A stretch of 29,498 bases of DNA from a bacterium. Its GTDB lineage: Bacteria; Patescibacteriota; Minisyncoccia; UBA6257; 02-FULL-45-10c. The stretch covers positions 1-29,498 of the forward strand of contig JAUSKP010000006.1 of NCBI GenBank assembly GCA_030646555.1, read 5' to 3'. The notes under the pieces are model-generated. The model saw only the letters and a list, made by a program, of their open reading frames with translations. It searched no databases and was not told where the DNA came from. Below are positions 1 through 6,050 of this stretch, one piece after another. Numbering within the stretch: position 1 is the first letter of the stretch; each line of letters begins with the position of its first letter. A program made the position numbers and the translations under genes.

Positions 1-1322
1 CCGTAAAGCATTTCCTTTTGCGGAACTAAAGACTGGTCTGTCGGCAAAGTAAAGTAAAAAGTTGTGCCTCTATTTAATTCAGATTCAACGCGAATTTCTC
101 CGCCATGACGCCTGATTATGTTCCTGGTAATATAAAGCCCAAGTCCTGATCCTGTAGTTTCTTTTGTCAGGGCATTACTGGACCTGAAGAACTTGCCAAA
201 AAGTTTCTTAACATCTTCCGGCGGAATGCCAAGTCCCGTGTCCTTAACGCTCACCTGCACATACGGCTTGTCTTTCATTTTTTGCAATGAAACTGTCACC
301 TGTCCATTGGCTGTATTATATTTAATGGCATTATCCAAAAGGTTGGAAACAGCCATACCAAGATTTGTCGGATCGCCGTAAATATTAATGGATTTTTCTT
401 CGCCTGGATTGAAATAGACAGCCACATTGTATTGTTTAGCTATAAGTTCAGCCTGGGAAAGTAAAGAGGATAAAAAGGCAACAAGATCAAAATTTTGAAA
501 ATTATATCCAAATCTTCCTTCTTCTATTTTTGAAACATTAAGCAAGTCTTCCACAACTTTCAAAAGATTTGTTGACGCGGCTAGGCCCATTTTTACAGTT
601 TCTTGCTGGCTTTCAGATAAAGTTTCTGCTTTTAAATTTTCAAGCGCCCATGCCACTGCGGTGAGCGGAGTTCTGAGCTGATGCGCGGCGACTGTAATAA
701 AATCACTCTTAGATTTCAAAAGTCCAATTTCTCTCGTTCTGTCCTGGATTACTTTTAGAAAACCAAGAACTGCTCCGCTTTCATCAATTATGCGATTTGT
801 TGAAACACGGAGTTCTAATTTAGGATCTTCAAAAGAAATATCTATCACCTGAGGATAGACTCCTTGTTCCGACTGCCTCACCACCGCCGGCGCCAAAGAA
901 GGATAAATCACCTGAGTAAGTATTTTAAACTTCTCATTTTTAATGCTATCCACATTCACTATATATCCTATGGCATCCGCTTGGCTTAAATTAAATATTT
1001 CTTCGGCCGCTTTATTAAAAACCGTTATTTTAAAATCAGAATTATAAACTATCAGGCCGTCTCCAATACTGGAAATAATGCTATCCAGCCTGTTTTTTTC
1101 CAAATTAATTGTCAGACTATATCGAGCCGCCCTTAAATTACTAAAAAAAACCAAAAAACCGATACATACGAGAATTATAAAAATGACCACGCGCCACAGC
1201 AAAACTTCAACAAACATATAATCAATAAAAAGAACTGCTAGCAGCAATGAAATAAATATCCAAAGGGTCCTCATATGAGGCATCTTTAAATATTCTTTGA
1301 AATTTTTTAAAAAATCGTTCAT
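1..1322 (-). CDS. Membrane sensor histidine kinase with PAS domain (C-terminal end cut by window edge)
   Basis: Read by translating the minus strand from the ATG at 1322; 440 full codons lie in the window and the frame runs off position 1. Two membrane helices (about residues 20-38 and 42-61) are followed by a PAS-like segment (about 75-195), then the kinase core. Visible kinase motifs: H-box with phospho-acceptor His214 (AAHQLRTPL), N-box with Asn331 (NLLDNAIKY), G1 box DTGLGIP (361-367), F-box near 373-380 and G2 box GSGLGLYI (391-398). It should autophosphorylate on His214 and pass phosphate to a response regulator, which is not in this window but could lie just beyond position 1. The last visible residues already follow the usual end of the ATPase domain, so little is missing. 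No Shine-Dalgarno site precedes the ATG. It lies downstream of polA on the same strand, separated by 172 bp containing a nested hairpin. The signal sensed cannot be told. Confidence 0.93.
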   Translation of the reverse strand, partial: MNDFLKNFKEYLKMPHMRTLWIFISLLLAVLFIDYMFVEVLLWRVVIFIILVCIGFLVFFSNLRAARYSLTINLEKNRLDSIISSIGDGLIVYNSDFKITVFNKAAEEIFNLSQADAIGYIVNVDSIKNEKFKILTQVIYPSLAPAVVRQSEQGVYPQVIDISFEDPKLELRVSTNRIIDESGAVLGFLKVIQDRTREIGLLKSKSDFITVAAHQLRTPLTAVAWALENLKAETLSESQQETVKMGLAASTNLLKVVEDLLNVSKIEEGRFGYNFQNFDLVAFLSSLLSQAELIAKQYNVAVYFNPGEEKSINIYGDPTNLGMAVSNLLDNAIKYNTANGQVTVSLQKMKDKPYVQVSVKDTGLGIPPEDVKKLFGKFFRSSNALTKETTGSGLGLYITRNIIRRHGGEIRVESELNRGTTFYFTLPTDQSLVPQKEMLY

Positions 1323-1385
1323 GCCATTTTTGCCCAAGAGGGCTAGTTAATTTATTAACGCAGCCCGATTGGCTGCAAAAGTGCG

Positions 1386-1445
1386 CACCCTGTTAAATGC
1401 CACCTCGTGACAATTTTGCTTTCAGCAAAATTATTTAACAGGGTG
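1386..1445. repeat. Nested inverted repeat (possible terminator between the polymerase gene and the kinase gene)
   Basis: Outer perfect 13-bp arms CACCCTGTTAAAT (1386-1398) and its complement (1433-1445) enclose an inner perfect 8-bp hairpin AATTTTGC/GCAAAATT (1412-1419 and 1425-1432). It sits just after the stop of the polymerase gene on the minus strand and could end its transcript, although no long T-run follows. The ACCCTGTTAAAT end resembles the ACCCCGTTAGA ends of the repeats at 12404 and 25385, so it may be a diverged member of that family. A small TCCGC/GCGGA palindrome follows at 1471-1486. Confidence 0.6.
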
Positions 1446-1494
1446 AAGGTTTTGTTGCTTAAATTTGTTCTCCGCCAACTAGCGGATCCAAATT

Positions 1495-2988
1495 TTAGAC
1501 AAAACTCTTCATTTCTCCCCAATTTTTACCCGCCTTTACCGGAACTTTCAGGGGGACTGAAAGCTTAAAAGCGTTTTCCATTATATCGGCGATATCCGCT
1601 TTTACTTTTTTTATTATATCACTTTTAACCTCAAATAATAATTCATCGTGAATTGTGAGCAGCGGCCTCACGCTCCCGCCATACCAGCCCTTTTCCTTTA
1701 AATATTCCGCCACTTTCACCATAGATATCTTCAAAATGTCCGCCGCCAAGCTTTGAACCGGCATATTTATAGCTTCCCGCTCCGCCTGCGAAGCCAGAAA
1801 CTGATAGCTTGAAACAATATTCAAAAGCCAGCGCCTTCGGCCGTTCAAGTTTGAAACAAAACAATTTTTTCTCGCCTCCGCCTTCACTCTCTCCTGCCAT
1901 TTTTTAATTTCTTTAAAGTCACTGAAATATTCGGCAATAAATTTTTTAGCTTCAGCCACGCTAAGACCGCTGGATTTGGCAAAAGCAATAAAACCCATAC
2001 CATAAACAACTCCAAAGTTTAAAGTTTTGGCAAGATTTCTCATCTCCGGGGTCACCTTTTCTAGCGGAACATTATTAACTTGAGATGCGGTCAATTTATG
2101 AATATCTACGCCTTTTTTAAAAGCGTCTATCATTTTCGGATCACCGGAAAGCGAAGCTAAAACACGGAGTTCTACCTGGGAATAATCAAAAGAAACAAAT
2201 TCATATCCTTTTTTCGCCTCAAAGCATCTTTTGAATTCATTTGATAATTCTGTCCCCGCAGGGACATTCTGCATATTCGGATTTTCGGAGCTCAAACGCC
2301 CGGTCACTGTTCCCGTTTGCAAATATGTCGTATGAATTCGTCTGTCCTTACTAATTAATTCCTGAAATGATTTTACATAGGTGGATTGGAGCTTAAAAAG
2401 CTCGCGATATTCCAAAATAAAACCAACAATTTTATGCTCATTTTTTAAAGTTGCCAGCGTTTCAATATTTGTGGAAACTGCCCCGGTAGAAGTTTTTTTA
2501 AGCCTTCCACCAACCGGCGCAATGATCTTCAGCTTGTTAAATAAAATATCCGCAACCTGTTTTGGCGAATTTATATTAAAAACTTTGCCGGCTTCATTAT
2601 ATATTTTTTCCGTGAGTCCTTTTAATATTTTTCCTATCTTTTTATCCAGATTGGCTAACTTATTTTTGTCCGCGCTGATTCCATTAAGCTCCATATCGGC
2701 CAAAACTTCCAGAAGCGGCATTTCTAATTTATAAAAAAGTCTTCCTAAATTAAACTCTTTCAATTTATTTTCCGCGTATTTTTTAAGCTCCTCTAAAATC
2801 GCCTCCGAATTATTAAACTCTTTATGCAAATATTTCGGAGCCAAATATTCCCCGGTATATTTTTCTTCATCCACATTTATCAGCCAAAAAGCTACTCCCA
2901 AATCAAAAATTTCCCTGGGTACATCTTTCCCCCTTCTTTTTAACTCTTTTATTTTTTCTTTTAAATTAAAACCTGTAAACATCGTCAT
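1495..2988 (-). CDS. polA: DNA polymerase I, polymerase part as a separate gene
   Basis: Family A polymerase, 497 residues. Motif A DYSQVELR (268-275), motif B/O-helix from Arg317 through Lys321, Phe325 and Tyr329, and motif C HDE (447-449) are all intact, so a working polymerase is expected for repair and gap filling. Residues 1-55 (LKRRG, FDLGVAFWLINVD, LAPKYL) match only the second half of the usual 3'-5' exonuclease-like domain. The first half, including where the DxE metal site would be, is absent. Ordinary bacterial PolA is one chain of about 850-930 residues; here the 5' nuclease is a separate upstream gene and a small lipoprotein gene lies between. The frame is open only 11 codons upstream of the ATG and no Shine-Dalgarno site is seen, so the start at 2988 (or the in-frame ATG at 2982) is fairly firm. 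Confidence 0.95.
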   Translation of the reverse strand: MTMFTGFNLKEKIKELKRRGKDVPREIFDLGVAFWLINVDEEKYTGEYLAPKYLHKEFNNSEAILEELKKYAENKLKEFNLGRLFYKLEMPLLEVLADMELNGISADKNKLANLDKKIGKILKGLTEKIYNEAGKVFNINSPKQVADILFNKLKIIAPVGGRLKKTSTGAVSTNIETLATLKNEHKIVGFILEYRELFKLQSTYVKSFQELISKDRRIHTTYLQTGTVTGRLSSENPNMQNVPAGTELSNEFKRCFEAKKGYEFVSFDYSQVELRVLASLSGDPKMIDAFKKGVDIHKLTASQVNNVPLEKVTPEMRNLAKTLNFGVVYGMGFIAFAKSSGLSVAEAKKFIAEYFSDFKEIKKWQERVKAEARKNCFVSNLNGRRRWLLNIVSSYQFLASQAEREAINMPVQSLAADILKISMVKVAEYLKEKGWYGGSVRPLLTIHDELLFEVKSDIIKKVKADIADIMENAFKLSVPLKVPVKAGKNWGEMKSFV

Positions 2989-2999
2989 TCGTTGATTGC

Positions 3000-3350
3000 C
3001 TACTTTCCAAATCCGAAAAGCCTAAAAAATGCGGCAAATATGCTTTTTACAAATTCTATTAAAACAACAATTGGCTCTGTCTTTTGGGTAGAAGTCGCTA
3101 TTTCTGCTGGAGTTGCGGTTGCAACAAATTCATCCTGGGGCTCTATATAATTTTCTTGTATTAACGGCACGAAGGTAGACGAGGCAGAATCATATGAAGA
3201 GATGGGCTTAATTTTAAAAAAGGATTCTGGCGATGTAATCATTAATGGGTCTAACGGAGATGCTGTGGCTGAATAAGCCACTAAAGATGGCTGGCAAGAG
3301 AAGAGAAAAAAAGAAAAGAGACTGAGAAAAATTGTTTTTTTTGTCATCAT
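3000..3350 (-). CDS. Small predicted lipoprotein between the two PolA parts
   Basis: 116 residues starting at a double ATG (3350/3347). The N-terminus is a signal peptide with a hydrophobic core (residues 7-18) ending LFSC, a plausible lipobox with lipidated Cys19. The middle is rich in Ser, Thr and Pro and of low complexity, and the C-terminus (about 97-113) is a second hydrophobic, partly amphipathic stretch. No family recognised. It lies 20 bp after the 5' nuclease stop and 11 bp before the polymerase start, so it is probably co-transcribed with both. A secreted or anchored product has no obvious link with DNA replication. It occupies exactly the interval where the missing first half of the 3'-5' exonuclease-like domain would sit in a normal polA. 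It could be a chance open frame, but the signal peptide argues for a real gene. Confidence 0.6.
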   Translation of the reverse strand: MMTKKTIFLSLFSFFLFSCQPSLVAYSATASPLDPLMITSPESFFKIKPISSYDSASSTFVPLIQENYIEPQDEFVATATPAEIATSTQKTEPIVVLIEFVKSIFAAFFRLFGFGK

Positions 3351-3370
3351 TTAAAATATGTCCAATAATT

Positions 3371-4231
3371 TTACAATCTCTCCACCAAACTCTTAAATCC
3401 AAGCTCTGTAAAATATTCTTTAATGATTTCCTTGTTCAGTCCGTTAAATTTTATTTCTTCCAAAGAAATTTCCAAAGGCGCGTCTCTTTTTATTTCTGCC
3501 AATCTTCTGGACATCAAAGCCATTTCTTTGCTCGCAACCAATTTTTCTTTAAGAACTTTTTTAGAAACCAATTCAATATCTTCGTATATTTTTTCAATTG
3601 TTCCAAATTCTTTTATTAGATCGGTGGCGCCTTTAGGACCGATGCCTCTCACGCCAGGAATATTGTCGGATGTGTCGCCCACCAAAGCCTTGTAATCCAC
3701 CAATTGCCTAGGGGAAAAGCCATATTGCTGCAAAAATAATGACTCATTATATACAACGGTCTTGCTCACTCCGGTCTTCAAAAGCTCCACCACCACTTTA
3801 TCCCCATCAACCAGCTGCAGATTATCTTTATCGCCGGAAAAAATGACCACTTTCATATCAGGGCTGTTCTTAAATTTCTCAGCTAATATTCCTACAAGGT
3901 CGTCGGCCTCCAATCCGGCTTGCTCCACCACCTTCACACCAAATTTTCCAAAAGTATTGTGCGCTTCATGAAGCTGGGGAATGAGCAAATTATCTGTCGG
4001 CGGCCTGTGCGCTTTATATTGCGTAAAAATAGCATCACGGAAAGTCGGCTCGGGCCTGTCAAATGCCGCCACGATATAATCGGGATTATGATCTCTTAAT
4101 ATCTTCAAAAGAATGCTGGAAAGGCCATAAACCGCATTGATCGGTTCGCCTTTTAAAGAAGTTAAGGGCGGCAAAGCATGGAACGAGCGGTGAATTAAGG
4201 AGTTGGCATCTATAAGTAAAAGTTTTTTCAT
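3371..4231 (-). CDS. 5'-3' exonuclease (FEN-like domain of DNA polymerase I), separate gene
   Basis: 286 residues, the length of the N-terminal nuclease domain of PolA alone. Acidic metal-binding residues are visible: Asp8 (LIDAN), Asp58 (AAFDRPE), Glu108-Asp110-Asp111 (EADD), Asp134/Asp136 (SGDKD) and Asp186/Asp189 (GDTSDN), followed by a helix-hairpin-helix (GIGPKGA, about 196-202). It should remove RNA primers and 5' flaps during lagging-strand maturation and repair, working with the polymerase encoded downstream. The chain ends naturally at the domain boundary (FKSLVERL) with TAA, so this is a clean gene split and not a frameshift inside a domain. A TATACT box lies 7 bases before the ATG, suggesting a very short or absent leader. 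TsaE lies immediately upstream on the same strand. Confidence 0.93.
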   Translation of the reverse strand: MKKLLLIDANSLIHRSFHALPPLTSLKGEPINAVYGLSSILLKILRDHNPDYIVAAFDRPEPTFRDAIFTQYKAHRPPTDNLLIPQLHEAHNTFGKFGVKVVEQAGLEADDLVGILAEKFKNSPDMKVVIFSGDKDNLQLVDGDKVVVELLKTGVSKTVVYNESLFLQQYGFSPRQLVDYKALVGDTSDNIPGVRGIGPKGATDLIKEFGTIEKIYEDIELVSKKVLKEKLVASKEMALMSRRLAEIKRDAPLEISLEEIKFNGLNKEIIKEYFTELGFKSLVERL

Positions 4232-4238
4232 TGATTTA

Positions 4239-4244
4239 AGTATA
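4239..4244 (-). promoter_or_regulatory. -10 box just before the 5' nuclease gene
   Basis: TATACT on the minus strand, seven bases before the ATG at 4231. Transcription would start within a base or so of the start codon. No convincing -35 is visible. Confidence 0.4.
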
Positions 4245-4267
4245 ACCCTAATTAATGTGCGGGAAAA

Positions 4268-4717
4268 TCAATTTTTCGCAATTTTTATAATACGTTCATT
4301 TGCGGATTTGCCATGTTCTAATTTCAATACAATAGTATTTTTCGGTAAAAATTTCAGTATCTGCTCCGGCCACTCTATCAAAACAATATTCTCTGGATTT
4401 TTTATAATTTTCTTAAAATCTAGATCAATTATTTCTTTTGGTTTTTCTATTCTGTACAAATCAAAATGAAAAACATTTTTAAATCCGCCCGCTTCTTTGT
4501 GGATCGGATAGCGCCTAAAAATTACAAATGTCGGGCTAGGCACGTGGGTTTTTATGCCTAGAGACTTTATGAATCCTTGCGTGAAAGCGGTTTTTCCAGA
4601 ACCAAGATCGCCAATTAAAGCCAAAACTCGAGCATTTTTATGAACGCCCTCTGAAATTATTTTTTTGGCGAGCCGAATCGCTATTTTTTGCGTCTGCGCT
4701 TTTGATTTGGTTAACAT
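4268..4717 (-). CDS. tsaE: tRNA threonylcarbamoyladenosine biosynthesis ATPase TsaE
   Basis: 149 residues, typical for the YjeE/TsaE family. Walker A GDLGSGKT (36-43), the family SPTF motif (61-64), the HFDLYR segment (84-89) and IEWPE (114-118) are all present. TsaE hydrolyses ATP to drive the TsaB-TsaD complex that makes the essential t6A37 modification on ANN-decoding tRNAs in the cytoplasm. tsaB and tsaD are not in this window. The stop lies 36 bp before the 5' nuclease start, and the start follows one base after the stop of the lamin-tail-domain gene, so these genes are probably one transcript. No Shine-Dalgarno site is seen; the start is chosen as the first Met before the conserved helix and Walker A. 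Confidence 0.95.
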   Translation of the reverse strand: MLTKSKAQTQKIAIRLAKKIISEGVHKNARVLALIGDLGSGKTAFTQGFIKSLGIKTHVPSPTFVIFRRYPIHKEAGGFKNVFHFDLYRIEKPKEIIDLDFKKIIKNPENIVLIEWPEQILKFLPKNTIVLKLEHGKSANERIIKIAKN

Positions 4718-4718
4718 A

Positions 4719-5198
4719 TTAAAACAATTTTATATTAAATTTTTTCTCTAATTGCAGAATAACATAAACCGCCGCCAATCCTAAAATTATCCCTAAAAAG
4801 ACGTCAAATGCCAATACTTTGCCAATTGAGAGAGAAAAGCTTTGATTCAAAACCTGCCCATTTTCAAATTGAGGATTAACAGCTATTTCTTTTTTTAATA
4901 TAATTTTCCCTTCTTCGGCAGCGCCGGTATAGCCCAATTTATCCGCCAGCGCGCCGTTTGCATCAAAAAGAAAAACTGTCTCTCCGCCATTATTCAGAGA
5001 TAACTTTGTTTGAGAATAAATAAGTTTCAATTCTCCGCTCGGTTGTATACTTCCACTCAAACTAAACGATTTATTGGAAGCATCGCTAATTTTCCATCCG
5101 ACCAAACTTACCGATACGTTGCCGTCATTGAAAATTTTAATATATTCACCGTCTTTATCCGCGCCAACCGGATTAGGCAAAAATTCTTTTATGATCAT
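4719..5198 (-). CDS. Lamin-tail-domain (LTD) protein with C-terminal membrane helix
   Basis: 159 residues. Residues 1-95 have the LTD pattern (IIKEFLPNPVG, DGEYIKIFN, LVGWKISD, FLFDANGALADKLGY), an immunoglobulin-like fold often found on secreted bacterial proteins. Residues about 129-150 form one membrane helix followed by a basic tail (EKKFNIK). LTD proteins normally have a signal peptide, but here the domain starts at residue 2 and an in-frame TGA lies two codons above the ATG, so no signal can be added. Either the N-terminus has been lost, or the protein is a tail-anchored form. Its function is unknown. It sits between the toxin gene and tsaE on the same strand. Confidence 0.75.
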   Translation of the reverse strand: MIIKEFLPNPVGADKDGEYIKIFNDGNVSVSLVGWKISDASNKSFSLSGSIQPSGELKLIYSQTKLSLNNGGETVFLFDANGALADKLGYTGAAEEGKIILKKEIAVNPQFENGQVLNQSFSLSIGKVLAFDVFLGIILGLAAVYVILQLEKKFNIKLF

Positions 5199-5237
5199 AT
5201 GTAATCAACGAATAACGAATTGGTACAAATTTACGAA

Positions 5238-5480
5238 TTAAAAATTATAGGTATTGTCTGAACGACGCGCAATCGCAAAAATAACAACTTCTTTGTTTAC
5301 TCCAAGATAATACATAATTCTCATTGATCCCTTTCTAACTCTATAAATATCCCTGCTTCCCTGTAATTTCTTTACATCTAGACCCTCAAAAGACCCGGTT
5401 TTCAATTGGATAATCGTGTTTTTAATAACTTTTCTTTCAGTGGCGCTAAACTTTTTGATGATCCTCTCTAGTTTGGTCAT
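5238..5480 (-). CDS. RelE/ParE-superfamily toxin
   Basis: 80 residues with the RelE-type pattern: an N-terminal helix pair, LQGSRDIYRVRKGSMRIMYY (about 39-58) and a C-terminal strand ending IFAIARRSDNTYNF. These toxins usually cut mRNA at the ribosome or, in the ParE branch, block gyrase; the sequence alone does not decide which. The basic residues in the central strand pair (Arg43, Arg47, Arg49, Arg54) are the likely RNA- or target-contacting side chains. It follows the antitoxin after a 2-bp gap, the usual order for this class, so the two are surely one operon. Length is normal for the family. Confidence 0.85.
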   Translation of the reverse strand: MTKLERIIKKFSATERKVIKNTIIQLKTGSFEGLDVKKLQGSRDIYRVRKGSMRIMYYLGVNKEVVIFAIARRSDNTYNF

Positions 5481-5482
5481 AT

Positions 5483-5701
5483 TTACAACACCTTCAAGAG
5501 CTCATCAATCGTTACTCCGCCTTTTTTAAATTTTGTAAAATCCGCTACTGTCTCCCATACTCCCTCATCATCAAGCGGCACGATTTGAAAAAGCGGTTTT
5601 GATTTTCTGGCAATAATAAAAGAATTGCCTTTTTCTACGGCTGAAGAATACTTGCTTATATTATGCCTCAATTCCTTTAAACCTATTATTTGTTGTTTCA
5701 T
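5483..5701 (-). CDS. Phd/YefM-type antitoxin
   Basis: 72 residues from the ATG at 5701. The N-terminus (IIGLKELRHNISKYSSAVEKG, about 4-24) is the Phd/YefM DNA-binding dimer domain, followed by FIIARKSKPLFQIVPLDD. The C-terminus (TIDELLKVL) should wrap the toxin. An ATG nine bases upstream (5710) is in frame but lies in the terminal repeat of the element at 5700-5833; 5701 is preferred because the alignment to the family begins there and the same element ends at an ATG in front of another gene at 14694. Such antitoxins bind a palindrome in their own promoter, and a perfect palindrome with an adjoining TTGACA lies at 5843-5874. The element sits between that site and the gene. Confidence 0.83.
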   Translation of the reverse strand: MKQQIIGLKELRHNISKYSSAVEKGNSFIIARKSKPLFQIVPLDDEGVWETVADFTKFKKGGVTIDELLKVL

Positions 5702-5833
5702 CCCGCACATAACAAAGATTGAAAGCGAAGCTTTCTCTGACTTTGTTTTTATATATTAATTAATTGCTGCGACATTACTTAATCCCTCACATCGTACCTA
5801 TTTATATCTATTTATCTTTATTATGTGCGGGAT
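5700..5833 (-). repeat. Family 2 palindromic element, copy A (antitoxin leader)
   Basis: 134 bp bounded by perfect 13-bp inverted repeats ATCCCGCACATAA (5700-5712) and its complement (5821-5833); pairing extends to 18 bp with one G-U. A second copy (132 bp) in the same orientation relative to its gene lies at 14564-14695. Read on the antitoxin strand, both copies share the first ~20 bases and the last ~60, which contain a local hairpin ACAAAG...GAAAGC-TTC-GCTTTC...CTTTGT, while the middles differ. The final AT is the AT of the start codon. It may be a mobile element (MITE-like) or a conserved 5'-leader regulatory structure. Confidence 0.8.
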
Positions 5834-5842
5834 TCATATATT

Positions 5843-5874
5843 CCAAGGTTATCTTAAGATAACCTTGGTGTCAA
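5843..5874 (-). promoter_or_regulatory. Perfect 26-bp palindrome with adjoining TTGACA: candidate toxin-antitoxin promoter/operator
   Basis: 5843-5868 is a perfect palindrome centred on TTAA (half-site CCAAGGTTATCTT). On the minus strand TTGACA (5874-5869) directly precedes it and could be a -35 box, with a weak -10 inside the palindrome. No T-run follows, so an operator fits better than a terminator. It points at the antitoxin gene, from which it is now separated by the family 2 element. Confidence 0.5.
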
Positions 5875-5954
5875 GGGTGTAAAAAATATTATTAACTACT
5901 AATATGACTACTATTCACTAATTATTTCTACTATTTCGGGTTTTGACTCCCTCT

Positions 5955-6046
5955 GTCATTCCGCACTTGATGCGGAATCTAGGTTTTCTGGATTCCCGCC
6001 TTCCCTCCTTCACTGAAGTTTCGGACGGGCAAAGTGCGGGAATGAC
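5955..6046. repeat. GTCATT...AATGAC palindromic repeat
   Basis: The ends GTCATTCCGCAC and GTGCGGGAATGAC pair. The right half (CTGGATTCCCGCCTTCCC through GGACGGGCAAAG) is nearly identical to the repeat at 10085-10181. It lies immediately after the DUF763 stop on the minus strand and may act as a terminator. Confidence 0.75.
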
Positions 6047-6050
6047 AATC

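Noticed and set aside
2989..3370. Frameshifted remains of the missing 3'-5' exonuclease half of PolA
   Set aside because: The polymerase frame is open for only 11 codons upstream, and other frames here show the lipoprotein or no exonuclease motif.
4203..4469. Plus-strand open frame opposite tsaE
   Set aside because: It is antisense to a clear gene and has no family features; the same holds for the other long antisense frames, for example opposite ruvB at 8452-9253 and opposite virB4 at 26939-27451.
5843..5868. Intrinsic terminator for the DUF763 gene
   Set aside because: The palindrome is perfect but has no loop and no T-run on either strand, so an operator is more likely.
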